DNA of 56,399 bases from Rhodobium orientis (GCF_003258835.1 NZ_NPEV01000037.1:1-56399); one strand, 5' to 3'. Numbered from the stretch's first letter, positions 35,403 to 46,276 are shown. Notes: a model not told the origin generated them from the letters alone. Numbers and translations: made by a program.

Positions 35403-36593
35403 ATGGCGGGACTTATGCGCCGAAGCATGCTGGAGCGCCGAAGCATTCTGGCGCGCCGCACCGTCCTGGCGGCCAGCGCCCTCATCGTTGCTGTGATCGT
35501 CGCGCTTTGCGGCGTTGCCGGCTCGACCGCCAAGGCCGAGGACAAGCGCATCGTCGTTGCCCGCAACGAGGGCTTCCATCCGCTGCGCCCGCTGTTCCGC
35601 CTGTTCGGCGCGAAGCGGCGCGACCGGTCGGGCGCCTCGCGCAAGACCAAGCGCTCGCGCGGTACCGCCCGGCGGCATCAGCAGCGGCCCGCCCGGCAGC
35701 ACAAGCCGGCGCCGGTGGCCGTGCCGAAGGATCCCGACGCCAATGTCGTGCTGGTGGTCGGCGACTCGCTCGCCCGCGGCCTTGGCAAGGGGCTTGAAGT
35801 GGCGTTCGCCGACTCGCCCAAGGTGCAGATCCGCAGCTGGGTCAACGGCTCGTCCGGCCTCGTGCGCGACGACTATTTCAACTGGCCGACGGAACTGAGG
35901 CAGTTTTTCGCCGGCGACGAGAGGGTCGACGCCATCGTCGTCATGGTCGGCGTCAACGACCGCCAGCGCATCCGCGATGCCGACGGCTCGCACCAGCTTC
36001 GTACCGAGGAATGGGAAAAGCGCTACCGGGCGCGGGTCGTCGACATGCTGAAGGCCTTTGCGGCCAGCGGCAAGCCGGTGATCTGGGTCGGCCTGCCGCC
36101 GACGCGCTCCAGCAAGTTCTCCGCCGACATGGCCCATTTCAACGACGTCTACAAGGCCGAGGCGGAACTCTCCGGCGTCGTCTTCGTCGACATCTGGCAA
36201 CGCTTCGTCGACGAGGAGGGGCGCTATACGAGGACCGGGCCGGACGTCGAGGGCCAGACGACGATCCTGAGGGCCGGGGACGGCATCCATTTCACCGGAT
36301 CCGGTTACCGCAAGCTCGCCTTCTATGTGGAAAAGGAACTGCGGCGGGTGCTGGAGACCGGTGCCGGCGGTGTGTTCCTGCCAGGCCTCAATGCGGACGG
36401 CACGGTGGGCCCGAAGATCGGCGCCGTGCTGCCGCTGACCGGACCGACGGCGCGGGTCGGCGAGCCGCTTGCCGGCGAAGAGACGCCGCTGGCGCCGAAG
36501 GAGGACAGCCTGCAGAACAAGGTGATCGTGCGCGGCGAGCCGCTGCCACCGGAAACCGGGCGCGTCGACGATTTCGGCTGGCCGCGCAGGTAG
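35403..36593 (+). CDS. SGNH/GDSL-type hydrolase (DUF459 family)
   Basis: A 396-aa exported esterase-fold protein. The N-terminus is unusually Arg-rich with a short internal repeat ([20 protein letters not shown]) before the signal helix (about 20-42). A basic low-complexity linker (about 70-105; [20 protein letters not shown]) precedes the SGNH domain: the nucleophile Ser in [10 protein letters not shown], Gly in NGSSGL, Asn in MVGVNDRQR, and the Asp-His pair in [10 protein letters not shown]. The C-terminal tail is Pro-rich. The family is thought to act on envelope polysaccharide acyl groups; the exact substrate is unknown. Confidence 0.88.
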   Translation: MAGLMRRSMLERRSILARRTVLAASALIVAVIVALCGVAGSTAKAEDKRIVVARNEGFHPLRPLFRLFGAKRRDRSGASRKTKRSRGTARRHQQRPARQHKPAPVAVPKDPDANVVLVVGDSLARGLGKGLEVAFADSPKVQIRSWVNGSSGLVRDDYFNWPTELRQFFAGDERVDAIVVMVGVNDRQRIRDADGSHQLRTEEWEKRYRARVVDMLKAFAASGKPVIWVGLPPTRSSKFSADMAHFNDVYKAEAELSGVVFVDIWQRFVDEEGRYTRTGPDVEGQTTILRAGDGIHFTGSGYRKLAFYVEKELRRVLETGAGGVFLPGLNADGTVGPKIGAVLPLTGPTARVGEPLAGEETPLAPKEDSLQNKVIVRGEPLPPETGRVDDFGWPRR

Positions 36594-36634
36594 TTTTTTT
36601 GACCGGGCCTCGGCCGCGGGGCCTATCAATGAGA

Positions 36635-36669
36635 AAAAGGCCCGCCGGAAACGCTCTGGCGGGCCTTTT
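36635..36669. terminator. bidirectional terminator between SGNH hydrolase and gltD
   Basis: AAAAGGCCCGCC (36635-36646) pairs with GGCGGGCCTTTT (36658-36669). Both strands give a T-run after the stem, so it can end the rightward hydrolase and leftward glt messages. Confidence 0.9.
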
Positions 36670-36695
36670 CGTTTGTCCGTTCGTGACCTCGCAAA

Positions 36696-38117
36696 TCAGC
36701 GCGGCAGGTCGCTCGATCCCATCAGGTACTCGTCGACGGCGCGGGCGGCCTGGCGGCCCTCGCGGATCGCCCAGACGACCAGCGACTGGCCGCGGCGCAT
36801 GTCGCCGCAGGCGAACACCTTGTCGACACTGGAGACGTAGTCCTCGGTGTTGGCGGCGACGTTGCCGCGATGGTCGAGGTCAACGCCTAGATCGGCCAGC
36901 ATGCCCTCATGGACCGGGCTGACGAAGCCCATGGCCAGCAGCACCAGGTCGGCCTTCAGCACGAATTCGGTGCCCGGCAGCGGCTGCATCTTGTCGTCGA
37001 TGCGCACGCAGTGAAGCTCCCGGACGTTGCCGTTGGGGCCGCCCTCGAAGCGCTGGGTCAGAACGGAGAACTCGCGCTCCGCGCCTTCCTCATGGGACGA
37101 GGAGGTGCGCAGCTTTAAGGGCCAGTTCGGCCAGGTCAGGAGCTTGTCCTCCTTCTCCGGCGGGCGCGGCATGATCTCAAACTGGGTGACGGAGAGCGCG
37201 TTCTGGCGCACCGAGGTGCCGATGCAGTCCGAGCCGGTGTCGCCGCCGCCGATGACGACGACGTGCTTGCCGGTGGCCAGGATCGGCTCGACGTCGCCGA
37301 GGGACTCGTTGCCGTTGCGGCGGTTCTGTTGCGGCAGGAACTCCATGGCGAAGTGGATGCCGGAGAGGTCGCGGCCCTCGATCGGCAGGTCGCGCGGCTT
37401 TTCCGCGCCGCCGGCCAGAACCAGGGCGTCATAGCCCTCCATCAGTTCGGCGGTGGTGACGTCGACACCCACATTGACGTTGTAATGGAAGGTGACGCCC
37501 TCGGCCTCCATCTGGTCGACGCGGCGCTCGATCAGGCGCTTTTCCATCTTGAAGTCAGGAATGCCGTAGCGCAGCAGGCCGCCGGCGGAGGCGTTCTTCT
37601 CATAGAGATGGACGTCGTGGCCGGCGCGGGCGAGCTGCTGGGCGGCGGCCATGCCGGCCGGTCCGGAGCCGACCACGGCGACGGTCTTGCCGGTCTTTGC
37701 CGCCGGCGGTTCCGGCACGATCCAGCCCTCGTCCCAGCCGCGGTCGACGATGGCGCATTCGATCGTCTTGATCGTCACCGGGTTGTCGATGAGGTTGAGC
37801 GTGCAGGCGGCCTCGCAAGGGGCCGGGCAGACGCGGCCGGTGAATTCCGGGAAGTTGTTGGTGGAGTGCAGGTTGCGCACCGCCTCGCGCCAGTCGTCCT
37901 GGTAGACGAGGTCGTTCCAGTCCGGGATCTGGTTGTTGACCGGGCAGCCGGTGTGACAATAGGGGATGCCGCAATTCATGCAGCGCGCCGCCTGGTCGCG
38001 CACCACCGGTTCCTTCAGCGGGATCACGAACTCTTGGTAGTTCTGGATGCGGTCCGACGCCGGCAGGTACTTGCGATCCTGCCGGTCGATTTCGAGGAAG
38101 CCTGTTACTTTACCCAT
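36696..38117 (-). CDS. gltD: glutamate synthase (NADPH) small subunit
   Basis: A 473-aa FAD-containing subunit that takes electrons from NADPH and passes them to GltB. N-terminal cysteines for Fe-S clusters are seen in [20 protein letters not shown] and [11 protein letters not shown]. The FAD site is [20 protein letters not shown], the NADPH site [20 protein letters not shown], and the C-terminus [20 protein letters not shown]. Length is typical. The start lies five bases after the gltB stop and has GGGGAGTG upstream. Confidence 0.97.
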   Translation of the reverse strand: MGKVTGFLEIDRQDRKYLPASDRIQNYQEFVIPLKEPVVRDQAARCMNCGIPYCHTGCPVNNQIPDWNDLVYQDDWREAVRNLHSTNNFPEFTGRVCPAPCEAACTLNLIDNPVTIKTIECAIVDRGWDEGWIVPEPPAAKTGKTVAVVGSGPAGMAAAQQLARAGHDVHLYEKNASAGGLLRYGIPDFKMEKRLIERRVDQMEAEGVTFHYNVNVGVDVTTAELMEGYDALVLAGGAEKPRDLPIEGRDLSGIHFAMEFLPQQNRRNGNESLGDVEPILATGKHVVVIGGGDTGSDCIGTSVRQNALSVTQFEIMPRPPEKEDKLLTWPNWPLKLRTSSSHEEGAEREFSVLTQRFEGGPNGNVRELHCVRIDDKMQPLPGTEFVLKADLVLLAMGFVSPVHEGMLADLGVDLDHRGNVAANTEDYVSSVDKVFACGDMRRGQSLVVWAIREGRQAARAVDEYLMGSSDLPR

Positions 38118-38122
38118 TCAGA

Positions 38123-41100
38123 TCACTCCCCAGGTACCGGGCATTCTTTGGCGGCGGCCTGCTGGATGGCCAGCTCGGCAAGGGCGCGGCGATACTCCAC
38201 CGGCATCACCTTGCGGAACTTCGGCAGGTAGTCCTTCCAGTTGGCGAGGATCTCCCTGCCGCGCGCGGAGTTGGTGTAGCGGACGTGGTTCTCGATAAGC
38301 TGCTGCAGCCGTTCGGCGTCGTAGCGGGTCATGTCTGACATGATGTCGACGCGGCCGTGCGACTGCAGGTCGTGGCGCTGGTGCAGGTGCGAGGAGAGCA
38401 TTTCTTCCTCGGCCAGCACCGGTTCCAGGGCGACCATGGCCATGTTGCAGCGGCTCTGGAAGCTGCCGTCCTCGTCCAGCACATAGGCGATGCCGCCGGA
38501 CATGCCGGCCGCGAAGTTGCGTCCCGTCTGGCCGATGACGACGACGACGCCGCCGGTCATGTACTCGCAGCAGTGATCGCCGGCGCCTTCAACGACGGCG
38601 ATGGCGCCGGAGTTGCGGACGGCGAAGCGCTCGCCGGCGATGCCGCGGAAGTAGCACTCGCCCTCGACGGCACCGTAGAGCACGGTGTTGCCGACGATGA
38701 TCGAGGTCTCCGGCGTGATCTGGCGCGCCTCGGCCGGCGGATAGACGATCAGCCGGCCGCCCGACAGGCCCTTGCCGACATAGTCGTTGGCCTCGCCTTC
38801 CAGCTCCAGGGTGACGCCGTGGGCGCCCCAGGCGCCGAAGCTCTGGCCGGCGGTGCCCTTCAGCTTGACGTGGATGGTGTCGTCCGGCAGGCCGTTGTGG
38901 CCGTAGCGCTTGGCGACCGCGCCCGACAGCATGGCGCCGGTGGTGCGGTCGACGCTGGCGATCGGCATCTCGATCTGCACCGGCTTGCCCTCGCCAAGGG
39001 CGGGTTCGGCCGCAGCGATCAGCTTGCGGTCGAGCACGTCGTCGATCTGGTGATCCTGCGCCTCGGACTTGAAGATGTGGATGGTCTTCGGCACGTCCGG
39101 CTTGTGGAACAGGCGCGAGAAGTCGAGACCCTTGGCCTTCCAATGGTCGATCGCGGCGGCGCGGTCGAGCATCTGCATCTGGCCGATCATCTCGTCGAAG
39201 CGGCGGAAGCCCATCTCGGCCATCAATTGGCGCACTTCCTCGGCGACGAAGAAGAAGTAGTTGACCACGTGCTCCGGCTTGCCGACGAAGCGCTTCCTCA
39301 GGATCGGGTCCTGGGTGGCGATGCCGACCGGGCAGGTGTTGAGGTGGCACTTGCGCATCATCACGCAGCCGGCGGCAATCAGCGGCGCGGTGGCGAAGCC
39401 GAACTCGTCGGCGCCGAGAAGCGCGCCGACGACGACGTCGCGGCCGGTCCGGAAGCCGCCGTCGACCTGCACCGAGATGCGGCCGCGAAGGCCGTTCAGC
39501 ACCAGGGTCTGGTGGGTCTCGGCCAGGCCGATCTCCCACGGGCTGCCGGCGTGCTTGATGGAGGTCAGCGGCGATGCGCCGGTGCCGCCCTCATAGCCGG
39601 CGATGGTGACGTGGTCAGCCCGGGCCTTGGAGACGCCGGCGGCGACGGTGCCGACGCCGACCTCAGAGCCGAGCTTGACCGAGATGTCGGCGTCCGGGTT
39701 GGTGTTCTTCAGGTCAAAGATGAGCTGCGCCAGGTCCTCGATCGAATAGATGTCGTGGTGCGGCGGCGGCGAGATCAGGCCGACACCCGGGGTCGAGTGG
39801 CGCACCTTGGCGATCACCGCGTCGACCTTGTGGCCCGGAAGCTGGCCGCCCTCGCCGGGCTTGGCGCCCTGGACGATCTTGATCTGGATCATGTCGGCGT
39901 TGACGAGATATTCCGTCGTCACGCCGAAGCGGCCGGAGGCGACCTGCTTGATGGCCGAGCGCATGGAATCGCCGTTCGGCAGCGGCACGAAGCGGTCCGG
40001 CTCCTCGCCGCCCTCGCCGGTGTTCGACTTTCCGCCGATCCGGTTCATGGCGATGGCCAGCGTCGTATGCGCCTCGCGGCTGATCGAGCCGTAGGACATG
40101 GCGCCGGTGGCGAAGCGCTTGACGATGTCGACGGCCGGCTCGACCTCATCGATCGGCACCGGCTGGCGGCCGGCCTCGCCGGCGTCGCGGATGCGGAACA
40201 TGCCGCGGATGGTCAGGAGCCGCTTCGACTGGTCGTTGATCGACTTGGCGAATTCCGCGTATTTCTCGGCCGCATTGCCGCGCACCGCGTGCTGCAGGGC
40301 ACCGACGACCGGGGCTTCCCAGGCGTGGGCCTCGCCGCGCATGCGCTGGGCGTATTCGCCGCCGATGTCGAGCGCGTTGCGGTAGACCGGCGCGTTGCCG
40401 AAGGCATCGGCATGGCGGCGCACCGATTCCTCGGCGACCTCCTTCAGGCCGACGCCCTCGATGCGGCTGGCGGTGCCGAAGAAGAACTCGTTGACGAATT
40501 CCGACGACAGGCCGACGGCATCGAAGATCTGGGCGCCGCAATAGGACTGGTAGGTCGAGATGCCCATCTTGGACATGACCTTGAGGATGCCCTTGTCGAC
40601 CGCCTTGATGTAGCGGGCGACGATCTCCTCCGGGCCGACCTCTTCCGGCAGGCTGGCGCGCTGGTCGATCAGGGTCTCGAAGGCGAGATAGGGGTTGATC
40701 GCCTCCGCGCCGTAGCCGGCGAGCACGGCGAAATGGTGCACCTCGCGCGCCTCGCCGGTCTCGACCACGAGGCCGACGGAAGTCCTCAGACCCTTGCGGA
40801 TCAGGTGATGGTGGACGCCGGCCGTGGCCAGAAGGGCCGGGATGGCGATGCGGTCCGGACCGACCAGGCGGTCGGACAGGATGATGATGTTGAAGCCTTC
40901 GCGCACGGCGTGCTCGGCCTTTCGGCAGAGTTCGTCGAGCGCCGGGCGCATGCCGTCGGCGCCGCCGTCCGCCGCGTAGGTGATGTCGAGCGTCTGGGTG
41001 CGGAACTGGTTGTCGGCGATCTCGCCGATGACGCGGATCTTCTCCAGATCGTCGCAGGTCAGGATCGGCTGGCGCACCTCAAGGCGCTTGCGTTTCGACA

Positions 41101-42862
41101 GGCCCTTGCGGTCGAAGAGGTTCGGCCGCGGTCCGATGAAGGAGACCAGGCTCATCACCAGCTCCTCGCGGATCGGGTCGATCGGCGGGTTGGTGACCTG
41201 TGCGAAGTTCTGCTTGAAATAGGTGTAGAGCAGCTTGGAGCGGCTCGACAGCGCGGAAATCGGCGTGTCGGTGCCCATCGAGCCGATCGGCTCCTGGCCG
41301 GTGGTCGCCATCGGTCCCATCAGGAGGGTGATGTCCTCCTGGGTGTAGCCGAAGGCCTGCTGGCGGTCGAGCAGCGGCACGGAGGTCTGGTGCGGCTCGG
41401 CGCCGACCGGGGCCATGTCCTCAAGCACGATCTGGGTGCGCCCGAGCCACTCCTTGTAGGGGTGGCGGGTGGCCAGCGTCGTCTTGATCTCCTCGTCGGA
41501 GATGATGCGGCCTTCCTCCAGGTCGATGAGCAGCATCTTGCCCGGCTGCAGGCGCCACTTCTCGACGATCTTTTCCTCCGGCACGGGCAAGACGCCCATC
41601 TCGGAAGCCATGACCACGAGGCCGTCCTCGGTGACGTAGTAACGGGCGGGCCTCAGGCCGTTGCGGTCGAGGGTGGCGCCGATCTGGCGGCCGTCGGTGA
41701 AGGCGACGGCGGCGGGGCCGTCCCACGGCTCCATCAGTGCGGCGTGGTACTCGTAGAAGGCGCGCCGTTCGGCGTTCATCAGCGGGTTGCCGGCCCAGGC
41801 TTCCGGGATCAGCATCATCGCCGCATGGGCCATCGAGTAGCCGCCCTGGATGAGGAATTCCAGCGCGTTGTCGAAACAGGCGGTGTCGGACTGACCCTCA
41901 TAGGAGATCGGCCAGAGCTTCTCGATGTCCTTGCCGAAGAGTTCCGATTCCACGCTCGCCTGGCGCGCCGCCATCCAGTTGACGTTGCCGCGCAGGGTGT
42001 TGATCTCGCCGTTGTGGGCGACCATGCGATAGGGATGCGCCAGCCGCCAGGACGGGAAGGTGTTGGTGGAAAAGCGCTGGTGGACGAGGGCGAGGGCCGA
42101 GATGTAGCGCTCGTCGGTAAGGTCCAGGTAGTACTCGCCGAGCTGATAGGCGAGGAACATGCCCTTGTAGACGATGGTGCGGCAGGAGAACGAGACCGGA
42201 TAGGCGCGGTCGTAGTCCTGGCCGAGGACCTCGATCATGCGGTTCGAGGACGACTTGCGCAGCACATAGAGCTTGCGCTCGAAGGCGTCGTCGTCGGCGA
42301 TGTCCGGGCTGCGGCCGACGAAGAGCTGGCGATGGATCGGCTCGGTCGCCTGGATCTCCGGGGCCTTGGACAGGCACGAATTGTCGACCGGCACGTCGCG
42401 CCAGCCGAGCAGGATCTGACCTTCCTCCTCGATCACCTCTTCGATGATCTTGCGGCAGGCGTCCCAGGCTTCCGGGTCCTGCGAGGTATAGAAGAAGCCG
42501 ATGCCGTAGTGGCCGGGCTCGGGGATCTCGAAGCCGGCCTTGGCGCACTCTTCCTTCATGAAGTCGTGCGGAATCTGGGTCAGGATGCCGGCGCCGTCGC
42601 CGACCAGCGGGTCGGCGCCGACCGCACCGCGGTGGGTCAGATTGACGACGATCTGGAGGCCGTTGGCGACGATGTCGTGGCTCTTGCGGCCGTGCAGATC
42701 GGCAACGAAGCCGACGCCGCAGGCATCGTGCTCCTTGGCCGGATCGTAAAGACCGGCTTCCATCGCCGCGCGGCGCGTGTCCGCAGCGGTGGCGGCGGTT
42801 TTGGCATTCGAATCCGCCGGCCTCGGCGTGTTCGTTCCTAGCACCGTCGTCGCGCCTGACAT
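38123..42862 (-). CDS. gltB: glutamate synthase (NADPH) large subunit
   Basis: A 1579-aa glutamine-2-oxoglutarate aminotransferase of the GS/GOGAT nitrogen assimilation route. The class II glutaminase domain begins at Cys48 ([14 protein letters not shown]); a 47-residue propeptide would be removed to expose this nucleophile. Middle and FMN domains include [37 protein letters not shown] and [20 protein letters not shown]. The 3Fe-4S cysteines are in [19 protein letters not shown]. The C-terminal beta-helix is Gly-rich ([23 protein letters not shown]). GGAGGGG precedes the ATG. It is operonic with gltD. Confidence 0.98.
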   Translation of the reverse strand: MSGATTVLGTNTPRPADSNAKTAATAADTRRAAMEAGLYDPAKEHDACGVGFVADLHGRKSHDIVANGLQIVVNLTHRGAVGADPLVGDGAGILTQIPHDFMKEECAKAGFEIPEPGHYGIGFFYTSQDPEAWDACRKIIEEVIEEEGQILLGWRDVPVDNSCLSKAPEIQATEPIHRQLFVGRSPDIADDDAFERKLYVLRKSSSNRMIEVLGQDYDRAYPVSFSCRTIVYKGMFLAYQLGEYYLDLTDERYISALALVHQRFSTNTFPSWRLAHPYRMVAHNGEINTLRGNVNWMAARQASVESELFGKDIEKLWPISYEGQSDTACFDNALEFLIQGGYSMAHAAMMLIPEAWAGNPLMNAERRAFYEYHAALMEPWDGPAAVAFTDGRQIGATLDRNGLRPARYYVTEDGLVVMASEMGVLPVPEEKIVEKWRLQPGKMLLIDLEEGRIISDEEIKTTLATRHPYKEWLGRTQIVLEDMAPVGAEPHQTSVPLLDRQQAFGYTQEDITLLMGPMATTGQEPIGSMGTDTPISALSSRSKLLYTYFKQNFAQVTNPPIDPIREELVMSLVSFIGPRPNLFDRKGLSKRKRLEVRQPILTCDDLEKIRVIGEIADNQFRTQTLDITYAADGGADGMRPALDELCRKAEHAVREGFNIIILSDRLVGPDRIAIPALLATAGVHHHLIRKGLRTSVGLVVETGEAREVHHFAVLAGYGAEAINPYLAFETLIDQRASLPEEVGPEEIVARYIKAVDKGILKVMSKMGISTYQSYCGAQIFDAVGLSSEFVNEFFFGTASRIEGVGLKEVAEESVRRHADAFGNAPVYRNALDIGGEYAQRMRGEAHAWEAPVVGALQHAVRGNAAEKYAEFAKSINDQSKRLLTIRGMFRIRDAGEAGRQPVPIDEVEPAVDIVKRFATGAMSYGSISREAHTTLAIAMNRIGGKSNTGEGGEEPDRFVPLPNGDSMRSAIKQVASGRFGVTTEYLVNADMIQIKIVQGAKPGEGGQLPGHKVDAVIAKVRHSTPGVGLISPPPHHDIYSIEDLAQLIFDLKNTNPDADISVKLGSEVGVGTVAAGVSKARADHVTIAGYEGGTGASPLTSIKHAGSPWEIGLAETHQTLVLNGLRGRISVQVDGGFRTGRDVVVGALLGADEFGFATAPLIAAGCVMMRKCHLNTCPVGIATQDPILRKRFVGKPEHVVNYFFFVAEEVRQLMAEMGFRRFDEMIGQMQMLDRAAAIDHWKAKGLDFSRLFHKPDVPKTIHIFKSEAQDHQIDDVLDRKLIAAAEPALGEGKPVQIEMPIASVDRTTGAMLSGAVAKRYGHNGLPDDTIHVKLKGTAGQSFGAWGAHGVTLELEGEANDYVGKGLSGGRLIVYPPAEARQITPETSIIVGNTVLYGAVEGECYFRGIAGERFAVRNSGAIAVVEGAGDHCCEYMTGGVVVVIGQTGRNFAAGMSGGIAYVLDEDGSFQSRCNMAMVALEPVLAEEEMLSSHLHQRHDLQSHGRVDIMSDMTRYDAERLQQLIENHVRYTNSARGREILANWKDYLPKFRKVMPVEYRRALAELAIQQAAAKECPVPGE

Positions 42863-43094
42863 GGCTGCCCCTCCACTTCCTGACCATCCAAGGACCGGCA
42901 GCGCTCTTCTAAAGACGTCCTGCCGGCCGAAACCGAATTTACCCCTTGTCGCCGGGAGACGAAGAAACCTGCCCCGACGCTTGCTGCAGGGCCGCGCTGC
43001 ATGATCGGTCCAGCCCCTGCGGGTCGCGCCCTTGACTGGCGCGGCTCGAGCGACGAGACCGGCAAATGACCGCGGCTCTGTCGAAGAAGAACAA

Positions 43095-43109
43095 TACTGG
43101 ATGCCAGTA
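43095..43109. promoter_or_regulatory. inverted repeat TACTGG-ATG-CCAGTA
   Basis: Perfect 6-bp arms with a 3-bp centre, about 230 bp ahead of the gltB start and 445 bp ahead of bufA. The size and symmetry are operator-like. No known regulator is assigned. Confidence 0.4.
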
Positions 43110-43258
43110 CTGCTCCGATGGCATAAATGCCGTCCGGTGCATCTTTTTCCGACCGCGCCCCGGCTTCATTGCCTCATCCACGGGGCTCCGGCGGTCCGAT
43201 GCTTCAGGATGTGTTCCCAATTCCTCGACGGCGAAAACCGGGCCTGCCGCGGTAACTG

Positions 43259-43275
43259 GGACAGTATTCCTGTCC
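43259..43275. promoter_or_regulatory. inverted repeat GGACAG-TATTC-CTGTCC
   Basis: Perfect 6-bp arms with a 5-bp centre, about 280 bp ahead of bufA. It shares an AGTA(C/T)T core with the repeat at 43095, hinting at one regulator for both. It is unlike the CueR-type copper operator as I know it. Confidence 0.4.
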
Positions 43276-43552
43276 TATTCCGGAAGTCTGACATTGCCAG
43301 ATTTCCGGCGGTTGAGCAAGATGCGGCAGCACGTTAACTGTGTGAGATATTCCAGAAGGCGCAGCCGACCAGTGGCCGGGTCCGATATCGTGCCGGTGTC
43401 GTCACGCTCCCGTGAACTGGCCGAAAGCCGCTCTGACATCGCTTTGATTTCCACTTGATGGACAGCCTCTCCACATTGTCGGGCAACGGTCCGAGGCGCA
43501 TTGCCGCCGGTCCGTTTGCCGCATTTCGACATTTGAACGGAGACTTCTTCCC

Positions 43553-43855
43553 ATGACCGCATCCCCCAAGACCTTCTCGGCCGCCATCCTTGCCGGCGCC
43601 GTCGCCACGGCCCTCTCGGCCGCCGCCATCGTCCAGCCGGCGTCCGCGGCCGAGCAGGTGAAGTGCTACGGCGTCTCGCTCGCCGGCGAGAACGACTGCG
43701 CCGCCGGGGCCGGCACCTCCTGCGCCGGCACCTCCAAGGTCGATTACCAGGGCAACGCCTGGAAGCTGGTGCCGAAGGGCACCTGCGAGACCACGGAACT
43801 CCCCGAGGGTCGCAAGGGCAGCCTTGAGCCGCTTGAGCGCGACGTGCCGGCATAA
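43553..43855 (+). CDS. bufA: bufferin precursor peptide (DUF2282 family, BufA1)
   Basis: A 100-aa exported peptide. A Sec signal covers residues 1-32 (cleavage after ASA). The mature part has four cysteines, Cys38, Cys49, Cys57 and Cys78, in [38 protein letters not shown] and KGTC, which is the DUF2282 signature. In this RiPP family the paired MNIO enzyme converts selected cysteines to 5-thiooxazoles and the product binds copper in the periplasm. A conserved charged tail ([16 protein letters not shown]) follows. GGAG lies nine bases before the ATG. First gene of bufABCD; 42 bp before bufB. Confidence 0.92.
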   Translation: MTASPKTFSAAILAGAVATALSAAAIVQPASAAEQVKCYGVSLAGENDCAAGAGTSCAGTSKVDYQGNAWKLVPKGTCETTELPEGRKGSLEPLERDVPA

Positions 43856-43897
43856 GCCGCAGTCCGGGAACGGCCACTCATTCGGGGTAGCAAGACC

Positions 43898-44827
43898 ATG
43901 GCGGGGGGCAGCATGACCATGCCATTTTCTGCCGGCCCGGCGCGGGGCCGGACGAAAAACCCGATCCCGGCCTCGGCCGGGGTCGGGCTTAAGCCGCAGC
44001 ACGGCCGCGAGATTCTTGAGACGCCGCACGGCATCGGCTTTTTCGAGTTCCATGCCGAGAACTACATGTGCGCCGGCGGGCCGCCGCACCGGCTGCTTTC
44101 TGTGGTGCGCGAGCGCTTTTTCCTGTCCATGCATGGGGTCGGGCTGTCGATCGGCGGCGAGGGGCCGCTCGACCGTGAGCACCTTCAACGGCTCGCCGAT
44201 CTCAATGAATGCTATCGGCCGGAGCTCTTTTCCGAACATCTCGCCTGGTCGAGCCATGGCGGCACGTTCTTCAACGACCTCCTTCCGCTTCCATATAACG
44301 CAGCGACGCTTCAACGGGTCGCAGCCCATATCGACGAGGTCCAGGCATTCCTCAACCGGCGGATGTTGTTGGAGAATCCGTCGAGCTACGTGACGTTTTC
44401 GGAAAGCACCTGGTCGGAGACCGAATTCCTCGCCGAACTGGTCCGGCGCACCGGTTGCGGGCTCCTGCTCGACGTCAACAATGTGCATGTCTCCGCCGTC
44501 AACCAGGGTTTCGAGGCGCTTTCCTATCTGGAGGCGTTCCCGCTCGATGCCGTCGGCGAGGTCCACCTTGCCGGCCATGCGACCGAGACCGAGGCCGGCG
44601 GCGGCCGCGTCCTCATCGATGCCCATGACCGCGCCGTCGCCGATCCGGTTTGGGCACTCTATGAGGTGGTGCTATCCCGCACCGGCCCGGTGCCGACGCT
44701 GATCGAGTGGGACAATGACGTGCCGGCGTTCCCGGTGCTCGCCGCCGAGGCGGTGCGGGCCGCAGCCTTGCTTCAGGTCCATGGCGCCGGGGCTTCAGAC
44801 GCGTACCGCGCCGCGGCCGGGACCTGA
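43898..44827 (+). CDS. bufB: multinuclear non-haem iron oxidative enzyme, DUF692 (BufB)
   Basis: A TIM-barrel enzyme of 309 aa that oxidatively modifies cysteines of the bufferin precursor. Metal-site regions typical of MNIOs are visible: FFEFHAENYM, FLSMHGVGLSIGG, ELFSEHLAWSSHGG, LLENPSSYV, LLLDVNNVHVSAVN, EVHLAGHATE, LIDAHDRAVADPVW and TLIEWDNDVPAF, giving the His, Asp, Glu and Asn ligands for two or three irons. The start is uncertain: ATG at 43898, or 43913 with GGGGGG just upstream. The stop is one base from the bufC start. Confidence 0.93.
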   Translation: MAGGSMTMPFSAGPARGRTKNPIPASAGVGLKPQHGREILETPHGIGFFEFHAENYMCAGGPPHRLLSVVRERFFLSMHGVGLSIGGEGPLDREHLQRLADLNECYRPELFSEHLAWSSHGGTFFNDLLPLPYNAATLQRVAAHIDEVQAFLNRRMLLENPSSYVTFSESTWSETEFLAELVRRTGCGLLLDVNNVHVSAVNQGFEALSYLEAFPLDAVGEVHLAGHATETEAGGGRVLIDAHDRAVADPVWALYEVVLSRTGPVPTLIEWDNDVPAFPVLAAEAVRAAALLQVHGAGASDAYRAAAGT

Positions 44828-44828
44828 G

Positions 44829-45569
44829 ATGGAGCACGATCTCGCCGCGGCACTGCTCGATCCGGAATTTCCGACGCCGGCCGGCCTCGGGGGGTGGCCG
44901 GAGCGGCTTGCCATCCATCGCAACAATGTCGTGTCGGGCCTCATCGACCATCTGGCCGCCGTCTTTCCGGCCACCGTCCGCATCGTCGGTGAGGACTTCT
45001 TCCGCGCCGCTGCCGGCGTCTTCGTGCGGGCCGAGCCGCCGTCCTCGCCGCTGATGTTCGCCTATGGAAGCGGCTTTCCGGCATTCCTGGAAGGCTTTCC
45101 CCCAGCCAAAAGCGTTGCCTATCTCGCCGACGTGGCGCGGCTGGAATGGGCGGTCTATGACGCGCTCCATGCGGCCGACGCGGCACCGCTCGATCCGAAT
45201 GCGCTTGGCCGTTTGCCGCCAGAGCGGCTCGATAGCGTCCGGTTCCGCTTCCATCCGGCGGCCCGGCTCATCGTTTCCGACTATCCCGTGGTCGCCCTCT
45301 TTCGCGCGAACCGCGGTCCCGATGCCGCCGGTCCTTTGAAGCTCGATGCAATTGGGGAGGGGGCGCTGGTGACGCGTCCGCGGGCCGACGTCGCGGTCCA
45401 TGCGATCGCTCCGGCAACGGCCGCGTTCCTCGCCGCGCTTCAGGACGGCGCACCGCTTGGGGCGGCCGCTGCCTCGGGCCTTGAGGCCGATCCGGCCTTC
45501 GATCTTGCGGCAAGCCTTTCCCTCATTCTCACCTCCGGCGCCGCAACGGCGCTTCATTTTCAGGAGTGA
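44829..45569 (+). CDS. bufC: bufferin maturation partner, DUF2063-containing (BufC)
   Basis: A 246-aa protein whose N-terminal half (residues about 3-95) is the DUF2063 'putative DNA-binding' domain: LAIHRNNVVSGLIDHLAAVF, FPATVRIVGEDFFRAAAGVF, PAKSVAYLADVARLEWAVYD. Despite its name, this domain accompanies MNIOs and is thought to deliver the precursor. The C-terminal half has beta-rich features (RLIVSDYPVVALFRANRG) expected of an RRE-like peptide-recognition fold. It starts one base after bufB and overlaps the region of the bufD ribosome site. Confidence 0.9.
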   Translation: MEHDLAAALLDPEFPTPAGLGGWPERLAIHRNNVVSGLIDHLAAVFPATVRIVGEDFFRAAAGVFVRAEPPSSPLMFAYGSGFPAFLEGFPPAKSVAYLADVARLEWAVYDALHAADAAPLDPNALGRLPPERLDSVRFRFHPAARLIVSDYPVVALFRANRGPDAAGPLKLDAIGEGALVTRPRADVAVHAIAPATAAFLAALQDGAPLGAAAASGLEADPAFDLAASLSLILTSGAATALHFQE

Positions 45570-45574
45570 TTGCC

Positions 45575-46150
45575 ATGCTGGCCCGTCTCATTGCCCTCCA
45601 GGAGCGGGCCTTTGCCGCGCTTGAGCGCGCCCTCGGTCCCTCGGTCCTGCCGCTGTTCGCCCGGCTCGTCTTTGCCTCCGCGCTGCTCCTTTATTACCTC
45701 AACTCCGCCTACACCAAGGTCGGTTCGGGCTTTCCGGACATGTTCGTGCCCCAGGTCGGCGCCTACGCGCAGATCGTCCCCAAGGTGGCCGAAGGCGCCG
45801 GCTACGACGTCTCGCAGATCGCCTTCTTTCCCTATGGCCTCGTCGTCTGGGCGGGCACCTATGCGGAGTTCGTGCTGCCGGTCCTGATCGTCCTCGGGCT
45901 TTTTACCCGTCTTGCCAGCCTCGGCATGATCGGCTTCATCGTCGTCCAGAGCGTCGTCGACGTCACTGCCCACGGGCTCGATGCCGCGACCGTCGGCCTG
46001 CCCTTCGATCGCTTCCCGGACGGCATGATCGCCGACCAGCGGCTGTTCTGGGTGTTCGTGCTGGTCGTCCTCGTCCTTCGCGGCGGCGGGGGCCTGTCGC
46101 TGGACGGCTTGCTGGCAAAGCGCGAGCGCAGCTCCGCCCAGCCCTGGTAG
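45575..46150 (+). CDS. bufD: DoxX-family membrane protein (BufD)
   Basis: A 191-aa inner-membrane protein with four helices (about 25-45, 83-103, 110-132, 150-172). FARLVFASALLLYYLNSAYT and VLIVLGLFTRLASLGMIGFI are DoxX-like. It is the usual fourth gene of buf operons; its role is unproven but may relate to redox or export of the product. CAGGAGTG overlaps the bufC stop and lies six bases before the ATG at 45575. Confidence 0.9.
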   Translation: MLARLIALQERAFAALERALGPSVLPLFARLVFASALLLYYLNSAYTKVGSGFPDMFVPQVGAYAQIVPKVAEGAGYDVSQIAFFPYGLVVWAGTYAEFVLPVLIVLGLFTRLASLGMIGFIVVQSVVDVTAHGLDAATVGLPFDRFPDGMIADQRLFWVFVLVVLVLRGGGGLSLDGLLAKRERSSAQPW

Positions 46151-46276
46151 GTTGCGGCGCGAATGGCGGAATTGCCGCACCGCCGCAAAAATCGTCGCCC
46201 CGGGACCCTCGCCGACCTTGCCAACGGCCGGCGCGGCTGGCATGTCTCCGGCTTCCATGTTTGTACGAGAGCCGTA

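Larger units (their letters stand above)
42863..43552. other. 690-bp divergent region between gltB and bufA
   Basis: No supported gene. It must contain the gltB promoter (leftward) and the buf promoter (rightward). Two perfect inverted repeats, at 43095-43109 and 43259-43275, are listed separately. A rightward open frame at 43066-43458 has no ribosome site, family resemblance or alphaproteobacterial codon bias. Confidence 0.6.

Noticed and set aside
38357..42841. A 1494-residue rightward open frame opposite gltB
   Set aside because: It mirrors gltB exactly, with the His/Asp/Val/Arg composition of an antisense frame; gltB itself is unmistakable.
43252..43280. A SigF-like promoter (GTAAC -35) for bufA
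   Set aside because: GTAACT is present, but no matching -10 element lies at the expected distance.
43066..43458. A possible 130-aa rightward gene before bufA
   Set aside because: No ribosome site, atypical composition and no recognisable domain. I looked for an ECF sigma factor or copper regulator here and found none.
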